Shown one piece after another: positions 1-5,594 of a stretch of 8,239 nucleotides of DNA (positions are counted from its first letter, which is position 1; the number at the start of each line of letters is the position of its first letter). The translations under genes and the position numbers were made by a program. Under the pieces are notes generated by a model. The model made no database searches. It was not told where the DNA came from and was given only the letters and a program-made list of their open reading frames with translations. The DNA is from Bacteroidales bacterium (GTDB lineage Bacteria; Bacteroidota; Bacteroidia; Bacteroidales; WCHB1-69), in NCBI GenBank assembly GCA_012519525.1, contig JAAYQB010000093.1, positions 1-8,239 of the forward strand, written 5' to 3'.

Positions 1-828
1 GAACCACAAGAACCAAAAGAAGAAGTTTTTGTAAGTAAAACACCTGAAAACAGAAAGGTAATTTTAGAAGAATACACAGGTATTAATTGTGGCTATTGTC
101 CCGATGGACATAAGAGAGCTGATTCGTTACGCAAACTATGGCCCCATAAGTTTTGGTCAATCAATATACACGCAGGAAATTTGGCTGCTGCTTATACTAC
201 AAATGAAGGGACAACTCTTTTTAATTCATTTGGAGTAAGTGCTATTCCCACTGGAGCTGTGAGCAGAGAGCTCGTTAATCTTGGAGACAATAAATATGCC
301 TATGCAATTAACAGAGGAGCTTGGGGATATGTAGCCGAACAACTATTTAATCAAAAAGCCTATGCTAATGTAGCTGCTAAAACTACTATTAAGAAAAGTA
401 CTCGTCAATTAACATGTAAAGTACAAGTTTACTTCACCGATAGTGTTACGGTAGCGGAAGGAAAAAACTTTGTTAATATTGTATTGTTGCAAGACAATAT
501 TTGGGGAGCACAAGCTAATGGAGAAGCTTTCTATCCTGCAATGTATGATAAAAATACTGGCAAATACAAACACAATCACATGTTGCGTACATTCATTACG
601 GGTGTTTCCGGTGAGGCAATACCGAAAAACAAAAAAGGAGAACTTTACTCTAAAACATTTACGTATACTATTCCTGAAACTATCAGCAATGAAGCCGTAG
701 TTATTGATGACCTTAGTGTTTTAGTATTTGTATCACAAGCAGATCCGACACAAGCAATGAAAATAACAAAAGTTGAAGATATGCCACGAATTATCAATGC
801 TTGCAAAAGTTCGATAAAAATCGAATAA
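1..828 (+). CDS. Omp28-related outer membrane/exported protein (5' truncated by window edge)
   Basis: The reading frame is open from base 1, so the start codon and signal peptide lie upstream; 275 codons plus TAA are visible. The fragment begins with a Glu/Pro-rich linker (EPQEPKEE), then VILEEYTGINCGYC, a thioredoxin-like strand and CxxC motif with cysteines at residues 30 and 33 of the fragment, followed by PDGHKRAD. An AIPTG segment at residues 81-85 fits the cis-proline loop of a thioredoxin fold. The remaining 170 or so residues look beta-rich without further motifs. This pattern matches the Omp28-related family of Bacteroidota, named after a Porphyromonas gingivalis surface protein and usually exported as lipoproteins of about 280-300 residues, so perhaps only 20-30 residues are missing. 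The molecular role is unknown; a thiol-redox or adhesion role is only inference. A strong terminator follows, so it is not part of the downstream operon. A TTG at 181 is an internal codon, not the start. Confidence 0.85.
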   Translation, partial: EPQEPKEEVFVSKTPENRKVILEEYTGINCGYCPDGHKRADSLRKLWPHKFWSINIHAGNLAAAYTTNEGTTLFNSFGVSAIPTGAVSRELVNLGDNKYAYAINRGAWGYVAEQLFNQKAYANVAAKTTIKKSTRQLTCKVQVYFTDSVTVAEGKNFVNIVLLQDNIWGAQANGEAFYPAMYDKNTGKYKHNHMLRTFITGVSGEAIPKNKKGELYSKTFTYTIPETISNEAVVIDDLSVLVFVSQADPTQAMKITKVEDMPRIINACKSSIKIE

Positions 829-868
829 AAAATAGTTGAATAAAACTCATTCAATCGTTTTACAATTA

Positions 869-899
869 AAACACATGATAAATTTTCATGTGTTTTTTT
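869..899 (+). terminator. Rho-independent terminator after the Omp28-like gene
   Basis: A 10-bp perfect stem (AAACACATGA at 869-878 with TCATGTGTTT at 886-895), a 7-nt loop and a T tract running to 899 begin 40 nt after the stop codon. The A-rich left arm facing the T tract would also let it work on the opposite strand, but no minus-strand gene ends here. It separates the Omp28-like gene from the peptide-tailoring operon. Confidence 0.85.
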
Positions 900-985
900 A
901 TTTTTCTACTAAAAGGTTTTTATCATAATGGTTTTATTGGTAATGTTTTAATTTATTTAACTGAAAATAAATGGCAGTATTTAAC

Positions 986-1011
986 TTGTTTATAAAAAAG
1001 ATGTAATTTTG
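986..1011 (+). promoter_or_regulatory. Bacteroidota-type promoter for the five-gene operon
   Basis: TAATTTTG at 1004-1011 is a full match to the Bacteroidota -7 consensus TAnnTTTG. The best -33 candidate is TTG at 986-988, only 15 nt upstream of the -7, shorter than the usual spacing of about 19-20; a TTTA at 980-983 has the normal 20-nt spacing but is a poor match. Transcription would start near 1015-1020, giving a leader of about 20-25 nt before the ATG at 1040. The rest of 829-1039 holds only the terminator and AT-rich spacer. Confidence 0.65.
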
Positions 1012-1039
1012 CATTTTTAACAAAAATTTATAAAATAAT

Positions 1040-1309
1040 ATGCGTATCAATAATAAACATAAAATAAGAGATATTGCAGGCGAAAAAGTAATTATTATTC
1101 AAGGTGAATACAGCACCAATTTAACTAAAATTGTATCTTTAAATTCTACTTCAGAATGGTTGTGGAAGGAGTTTGCAAATAAAGATTTTGAAATAGAAGA
1201 TGTTGTAAGGTCTTTAACAGCTCGTTATAAAGTAGAAGCTAAGCAAGCAGAAGAAGATGCACGAAAATGGATAGATAAACTTGTTGCCTATCAGCTGATT
1301 GAAAAATAA
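1040..1309 (+). CDS. PqqD-family protein (RiPP recognition element-like)
   Basis: This 89-residue protein has the size and layout of a stand-alone PqqD domain: an N-terminal beta part (about residues 1-35, with DIAGEKVIIIQGE), then VSLNSTSEWLWKEF, where the 'LN.TS..LW' pattern is characteristic of the family, and C-terminal helices of a winged-helix fold (residues 50-89, ending LVAYQLIEK). In PQQ and many RiPP pathways such domains bind the leader of a precursor peptide and present it to the modifying enzymes; in lasso-peptide systems the equivalent is the B1 protein. There is no radical-SAM enzyme or pqqA-like peptide here, so a role in PQQ synthesis is unlikely. It is the first gene of the operon, ends one base before the ABC transporter start, and the ATG follows an A-rich leader without a Shine-Dalgarno. 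The family call is firm; the peptide partner is unknown. Confidence 0.85.
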   Translation: MRINNKHKIRDIAGEKVIIIQGEYSTNLTKIVSLNSTSEWLWKEFANKDFEIEDVVRSLTARYKVEAKQAEEDARKWIDKLVAYQLIEK

Positions 1310-1310
1310 T

Positions 1311-3035
1311 ATGCGAAAAATACTTTCTCTTATTCCTCAATCAATGCGACCCAAAACTTATGGAGTGGTTCTTACATCTATAGTTCGTGCTTTGTTGAAT
1401 TTTATTGGTTTGGCAGCCGTCTTACCTATTTTAATGTTGGTGTTAGACCCCGACAGTTTAATGTCGAATATATGGGTTGAAAAAGTATTTTTATATTTGA
1501 GATTTTCATCTATCAATTATTTTATTATAGCAATATGTATTGGTGTTTTTCTTGTTTATTTAGTGAAAAATATTTTAAATATTTTTATAATTAATTTTCA
1601 AAACAAATACTATTTCCAACTGTATCATTATTTTACCAACTTAATGTTTGTTGATTACTTTCATAAAGATTTGACTTTTATGAAACAAAATCATCCTGTA
1701 ACACTTACTCATCAAGTGAATAGTGCAAGTTCGGCATTAGCGTTTAATGTTTTGGCATCTATTGTCAATATTATAAGTGAAGGTGTTTTAATATTTTTAT
1801 TGCTTGTTACGGTTTTATGCTACAATCCACCGGTGTTTTTGATGTTGCTTATCGTTTTTTTACCTATTAGCATTGCCTATGTATTTGTAGTAAAACGTAA
1901 ATTAGAAACTTATGGGAAAGAAGAACATAAGGTGCGTAGACAACAAAATAGATTAATTAATGAAACTTTTAAAGGCTATGCGGAAATAGTGCTTAATAAA
2001 GCTTTTGCTTCCATAAAAAAACGTTTTGATTCCAACTTGGAATTGCTCAAATTTTATAAATTAAAAAATGAACGTATATCCAATTTGCCGTTTCTAATAT
2101 TAGAAATGGGAGTGGTAATTGGAATGATAGTGTTGATTTTGATGAATTTACATACGGATGGAAGTACTTTGAAAATTTTGTTTGCCGTATTTTCCATAGC
2201 AGCTTTGCGTATGCTACCGGCAATACGCACTGTAGTAAGTCGTTGGATGCAAATTAAGTTTAACCAATATGCTATAGATATTATTAGTGAAAATATCAAT
2301 ACGAAAACGATTGTGGAAAAGGAAGAAGATAGCTGTCAAGATAGATTGACTTTTCAAAATGCCATTCATGTTGACAATATATATTACACTTTTGAAGATG
2401 AATTAAATACGCCAATCATAGAGGCTTTGTCTTTCTCGGTTAAAAAAGGAGAATGTGTTGGAATTAAAGGAGCTACAGGCGTAGGTAAAACGACACTTTT
2501 TTATTTATTAATGGGATTTTATTTTCCGCAAAAAGGAAAAATAACTATTGATAACGAAGAACTCACACCAAAAACATTAAAAGCATGGCAAAATATGATT
2601 GCTTATGTTTCTCAAGAAGTTTTTATTTTCGATGCTTCTTTTGCTCAAAACATCGCCATGACACTCGATAATGATAAAATAGATAGAGATAAAATAAATA
2701 AGGTTTTGGAAACTGTAAAGTTGCAATCATTATTTGCGCTTTATCCTGATGGAATGGATACAAAAATAGGCGAAATAACCAATCGTTTATCAGGAGGAGA
2801 AAAACAACGTTTGGGAATAGCTCGTGCTTTGTATAAAGATGCTGAAGTGCTGTTTTTTGACGAAGCAACTTCTGCTTTAGATGCACAAACCGAACAAGAT
2901 ATTCAATTAACCATACAACAACTACTCGAAAGCGAAAAAAACTTGACCATTCTGATGATAGCACACAGAGAAACTTCTTTACATTGTTGCACGAAAATTA
3001 TTGATATAGAGAATAAGCGAATTATTAATACTTGA
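1311..3035 (+). CDS. ABC exporter half-transporter (membrane domain fused to ATPase)
   Basis: The 574-residue protein has the MsbA/lipid-peptide exporter architecture. About six hydrophobic segments occur near residues 17-46, 67-95, 143-170, 173-197, 258-282 and 288-310. The C-terminal ATPase is complete: Walker A GATGVGKT (387-394), Q-loop Gln435, signature LSGGE (493-497), Walker B VLFFDE (513-518, with catalytic Glu518), D-loop SALD and H-loop His552. It lacks an N-terminal C39 peptidase domain, so it cannot itself cleave a leader peptide. It should work as a homodimer in the inner membrane, exporting substrate at the expense of ATP. I chose the ATG at 1311, one base after the PqqD-like stop; an in-frame TTG at 1299 would overlap that gene and add only four residues. 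The position behind a PqqD-like gene suggests a peptide cargo, as for lasso-peptide exporters, but lipid or polysaccharide cargo is not excluded. Confidence 0.93.
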   Translation: MRKILSLIPQSMRPKTYGVVLTSIVRALLNFIGLAAVLPILMLVLDPDSLMSNIWVEKVFLYLRFSSINYFIIAICIGVFLVYLVKNILNIFIINFQNKYYFQLYHYFTNLMFVDYFHKDLTFMKQNHPVTLTHQVNSASSALAFNVLASIVNIISEGVLIFLLLVTVLCYNPPVFLMLLIVFLPISIAYVFVVKRKLETYGKEEHKVRRQQNRLINETFKGYAEIVLNKAFASIKKRFDSNLELLKFYKLKNERISNLPFLILEMGVVIGMIVLILMNLHTDGSTLKILFAVFSIAALRMLPAIRTVVSRWMQIKFNQYAIDIISENINTKTIVEKEEDSCQDRLTFQNAIHVDNIYYTFEDELNTPIIEALSFSVKKGECVGIKGATGVGKTTLFYLLMGFYFPQKGKITIDNEELTPKTLKAWQNMIAYVSQEVFIFDASFAQNIAMTLDNDKIDRDKINKVLETVKLQSLFALYPDGMDTKIGEITNRLSGGEKQRLGIARALYKDAEVLFFDEATSALDAQTEQDIQLTIQQLLESEKNLTILMIAHRETSLHCCTKIIDIENKRIINT

Positions 3036-3038
3036 TTT

Positions 3039-3950
3039 ATGGATTATATTGTTGCTAATCATAGATTTAGAATAGTATCGAAAACGCCCTCACAGTTTTT
3101 TCAGCGCTTTCATTACGGATTGCCGTTTTTAGAAAAAGAAGAAAGCAATCAAGCGCTATTATTTAAAGTAATTTTAGAGTCAGACATAATAGATTGGAAA
3201 ATATCACCGCAAAATTATCAAAATATCAAGCAGTTATCGGAATTTGAATTTGATGAATCAATTTGTAAACTATTCAGTTATGACAAAGGCTTTCTTTTTA
3301 GAATGGATTTTAAAAAGAAAAAAAAACCGTTGCTGATGCTATCGGAAGAAAATAACTTTCATTTTTTCACAAATTATGTTGATGGGAGAAGCTACAAACC
3401 TTACGAGTTTACATTTGCTTTATGGATAGCTTACGGATTGGCAACTGTTTCGCATTCTACATTAGCATTACACGCTTCTTCTATAATACATGATAATCAA
3501 GCGATTTTGTTTTTAGGAGAATCGGGAGAAGGAAAAAGTACCCAGTCAAGATTATGGATTGAACATGTTTCAAATGTTTCTTTATTTAACGATGATAGTC
3601 CTATAGTGAGAGGATTTAATGAAAATGTACTTGCTTATGGTTCAATGTGGAGTGGGAAAACAGATTGTTATAAAAATGAACATTATCCACTCAAAGCATT
3701 CGTACGCATAAGACAAGCAAAAGAAAATACAATTAAAAAACTAAGTGCATTGGAAGCAATTGCTGCATTGTATCCTTCTTGTCCGCCTATGTTTGCTTAC
3801 AATTCCTATTTAGTGGATAATATAACGGCTACTTTATCGAAAATAATAAAAAATGTTCCGGTTTATATTTTAGATTGTTTACCTAATCAAGAAAGTGTAA
3901 TGCTAACCTATCAAGCTCTTTTTAATAAAAATTACGATGAGAATAATTGA
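3039..3950 (+). CDS. HPr-kinase/PEPCK-like P-loop kinase
   Basis: This 303-residue protein has the P-loop GESGEGKST (residues 160-168) preceded by LALHASSIIHDNQAILFL, the 'LHAS' and strand pattern seen just upstream of the P-loop in HPr kinase-like proteins. LFNDDSPIVR (Asp185, Asp186) is the likely metal-binding acidic site, and YGSMWSGKTDCYKNEHYPLKAFVRIRQA followed by LSALEAIAALYPSCPP matches the C-terminal block of stand-alone HprK-like kinases. The first 130 residues show no recognisable motif and do not resemble the usual HPr-kinase N-domain. No ptsH gene is nearby, so it probably does not phosphorylate HPr. Homologues in lasso-peptide clusters (for example the paeninodin kinase) phosphorylate a precursor peptide; that is the nearest functional model, by inference. 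It starts three bases after the ABC gene and overlaps the next gene by 14 nt. A run of nine A's at 3318-3326 lies in the KKKKK codons. Confidence 0.85.
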   Translation: MDYIVANHRFRIVSKTPSQFFQRFHYGLPFLEKEESNQALLFKVILESDIIDWKISPQNYQNIKQLSEFEFDESICKLFSYDKGFLFRMDFKKKKKPLLMLSEENNFHFFTNYVDGRSYKPYEFTFALWIAYGLATVSHSTLALHASSIIHDNQAILFLGESGEGKSTQSRLWIEHVSNVSLFNDDSPIVRGFNENVLAYGSMWSGKTDCYKNEHYPLKAFVRIRQAKENTIKKLSALEAIAALYPSCPPMFAYNSYLVDNITATLSKIIKNVPVYILDCLPNQESVMLTYQALFNKNYDENN

Positions 3951-4389
3951 TAGTGATACTTTTTTTGCTTTTTTGATAGAAGAAATTTCAGCCGGAAAAA
4001 CGGTTACTATTCGTGCTAAAGGTACGAGTATGCTACCTTTTATTCACGAAAACGACATCTTACAACTTGTTCCATTGTGTAAAACGGAACTAAAAAAAAT
4101 GGATATAATATTGTTTAAATATAAGGATAGCTATTTATTACATAGAATAGTAAAAAAAAATAACGAAATCTTATTACTTCAAGGAGATGCCGTTGCAAAA
4201 CATACGGAAAAAATAAAAATAGAGAATGCGGTTGCATTATTACAGCAAATTAAGAGAAAAAACGGAAAAACAATAAAATGTAAATCGTTAAAATGGCGTT
4301 TATTGTCTTATCTGTGGTATATTTTACTGCCTTTTCGTTCTTTATTATTAAAGGTGTATAAAAAAATTATTTTGTATGAATCAAAATGA
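3937..4389 (+). CDS. S24/S26-family serine peptidase with Ser/His active site
   Basis: This 150-residue protein carries the signal-peptidase/LexA-like boxes. KGTSMLP (28-34) contains the nucleophile Ser31, LLHRIVKK (67-74) contains His69 in place of the bacterial general-base lysine, and LLQGDAV (80-86) contains Asp84. A Ser/His/Asp arrangement is that of the S26B (SipW, ER/archaeal) type rather than ordinary Ser/Lys leader peptidase. It has no N-terminal membrane anchor. A C-terminal hydrophobic helix (about 122-138) is interrupted by Pro132 and Arg134 and flanked by many Lys/Arg residues, suggesting peripheral or amphipathic membrane attachment with the active site in the cytoplasm. It may cut a leader or signal from the cassette's unknown peptide. 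It overlaps the kinase gene and the nucleotidyltransferase gene by 14 nt each. A nine-A run lies at 4152-4160. Family call is firm; substrate is unknown. Confidence 0.85.
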   Translation: MRIIDSDTFFAFLIEEISAGKTVTIRAKGTSMLPFIHENDILQLVPLCKTELKKMDIILFKYKDSYLLHRIVKKNNEILLLQGDAVAKHTEKIKIENAVALLQQIKRKNGKTIKCKSLKWRLLSYLWYILLPFRSLLLKVYKKIILYESK

Positions 4390-5482
4390 TAAACGTTTAT
4401 TGGCTTTAGTAAAGAGTGGTTTATGGAAAAACGAACCGCTTTATGACTTATTTTCCGGCATGAACAATGAGGATTGGGAAGTTATATTCAAACAAGCATC
4501 TATTCAGGGAGTAATGGGAATTGCCTATGACGGCTTATTCCCTTGGATTGATAAAATAAAAGTTCCTCAACAGCTATTGCTAAAATGGACTGCCAATGTT
4601 GATGCTATGGAAAAACGATACAATAAACAATACGAGACATTGGAAACATTGATAGCATTTTATGCTAAAAATAATATTAAAGTTTTGATATTAAAAGGAA
4701 TAGGATTATCTATGCTGTATCCTTATCCGTTTCATCGCGAAGGAGGAGATATAGATATTTATCTTTTTGACGATTTTAGTAAAGGAAATGAATTAATAGA
4801 ATCTGTAGGGATAAAATTTGATAAAGATAAAAATGTCAATCCGAAACACAGTGTTTTTTATTGGAAAAATATATATGTGGAAAATCATCAGTGGTTTTTA
4901 AATTGGCATGGGATTTTTAAAAAGAATAAACATATAGAATTTATTTTGAGACAAGAAGCAAGAGTAGAAAATTGCGAAAAAGTGATGATAGGTAATCAGG
5001 AAGCTTATGTGCCATCGTCCGCTTTCAATGCTTTATATATTATGGGACATATGGCATCGCATATGATAAGTTCTTCTATTGCTGTTCGTCATTTATGCGA
5101 TTGGGCTGTTTTTCTCAATAAATATTACGCTGAAATTGATTTGCAGAAAATAGAAAATGTTTTTGCAAAAACAAATCTTTTTAAATCGTATAAAATTATT
5201 AATAATCTGATATTAAAGCATATTACTCTTCCCGATAAAATAAATATTTCTTATGAAGAAAAATTTCAAAAAATAGAGGAAATTATCTGGAGAAAAAATA
5301 TTTCACCGCCTTTGGATTTGAAAAACGATAAAAAGCAACATAAAGCAAGTATATTATTTTTTAAATTATTAAAATTAAAAGAAAGATATAGGATTTCTAT
5401 ATTGTTGAATAATAGAGTGTTTGCTTTTAAAATGCTTTTGCATACAATCGGCAAAAAAATAGTAAAAATATTTACTTTTTAA
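4376..5482 (+). CDS. Nucleotidyltransferase-family protein (NTP_transf_5 type)
   Basis: This 368-residue protein contains the signature of the uncharacterised nucleotidyltransferase group found in many peptide clusters: VLILKGIGLSMLYPYP with Lys107, then HREGGDIDIYLF, where Asp125 and Asp127 form the metal-binding GDxD pair of the polymerase-beta fold. The N-terminal 90 residues are helical, with LWKNEPLYDLFSGMNNEDW resembling the family's opening. Later, HQWFLNWHG and MGHMASHMISSSIAVRHLCDW (residues near 175-245) are His-rich conserved-looking stretches, and the C-terminus is Lys-rich. The length is usual for the family. It presumably transfers a nucleotide to, or from, a protein, peptide or small molecule; the reaction is not known. 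Last gene of the operon, overlapping the peptidase gene by 14 nt. No clear hairpin terminator follows before the tyrS promoter. Confidence 0.85.
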   Translation: MNQNDKRLLALVKSGLWKNEPLYDLFSGMNNEDWEVIFKQASIQGVMGIAYDGLFPWIDKIKVPQQLLLKWTANVDAMEKRYNKQYETLETLIAFYAKNNIKVLILKGIGLSMLYPYPFHREGGDIDIYLFDDFSKGNELIESVGIKFDKDKNVNPKHSVFYWKNIYVENHQWFLNWHGIFKKNKHIEFILRQEARVENCEKVMIGNQEAYVPSSAFNALYIMGHMASHMISSSIAVRHLCDWAVFLNKYYAEIDLQKIENVFAKTNLFKSYKIINNLILKHITLPDKINISYEEKFQKIEEIIWRKNISPPLDLKNDKKQHKASILFFKLLKLKERYRISILLNNRVFAFKMLLHTIGKKIVKIFTF

Positions 5483-5546
5483 CACATCACGAAAATAACA
5501 GAAAACTTCTTGCTGTAATTTCAAAATTTTTAATAGAAAAAGCTGT

Positions 5547-5573
5547 TTTGTACAAAAAAAAAATGTAAATTTG
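5547..5573 (+). promoter_or_regulatory. Bacteroidota-type promoter for tyrS
   Basis: TTTG at 5547-5550 and TAAATTTG at 5566-5573 match the -33 and -7 elements, with a 15-nt spacer that is mostly a run of ten A's (5554-5563). The spacing is the same as in the candidate promoter at 986-1011. Transcription would start near 5577-5582, leaving a leader of only about 15 nt. The 12-bp palindrome TTTTGTACAAAA (5546-5557) overlaps the -33. Upstream, 5483-5545 shows no gene or convincing terminator. Confidence 0.7.
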
Positions 5574-5594
5574 CGTTTTATTTATTTAAAACGT

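Noticed and set aside
645..854. 69-codon minus-strand frame opposite the Omp28-like gene
   Set aside because: Antisense shadow of a well-supported gene; the translation shows no family features.
971..1006. 11-codon plus-strand frame starting ATGGCAGTA
   Set aside because: It runs through the -33 region and into the -7 element, so it would not be on the transcript.
934..1014. 26-codon minus-strand frame in the gap before the PqqD-like gene, considered as a precursor peptide
   Set aside because: No promoter or ribosome-binding context, no leader/core layout, and it overlaps the plus-strand promoter; composition is that of AT-rich spacer.
1040..1309. PQQ cofactor biosynthesis gene pqqD proper
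   Set aside because: No pqqA, pqqB, pqqC or pqqE neighbours; the context is peptide export and modification.
2623..2964. 113-codon minus-strand frame opposite the ABC ATPase domain
   Set aside because: It lies opposite the conserved Q-loop, signature and Walker B codons and has no recognisable domain.
1040..5482. Complete lasso-peptide cluster
   Set aside because: PqqD-like, kinase, nucleotidyltransferase and ABC parts fit, but there is no asparagine-synthetase-like cyclase, no transglutaminase-like protease and no precursor.
5490..5550. Terminator after the nucleotidyltransferase gene
   Set aside because: Only short, weak inverted repeats (such as ACAG/CTGT) with no following T tract; not enough to call.
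5546..5557. Palindrome TTTTGTACAAAA as a repressor operator
   Set aside because: A 12-bp palindrome is expected about by chance in an AT-rich 8-kb window, and no second copy or regulator gene was seen.
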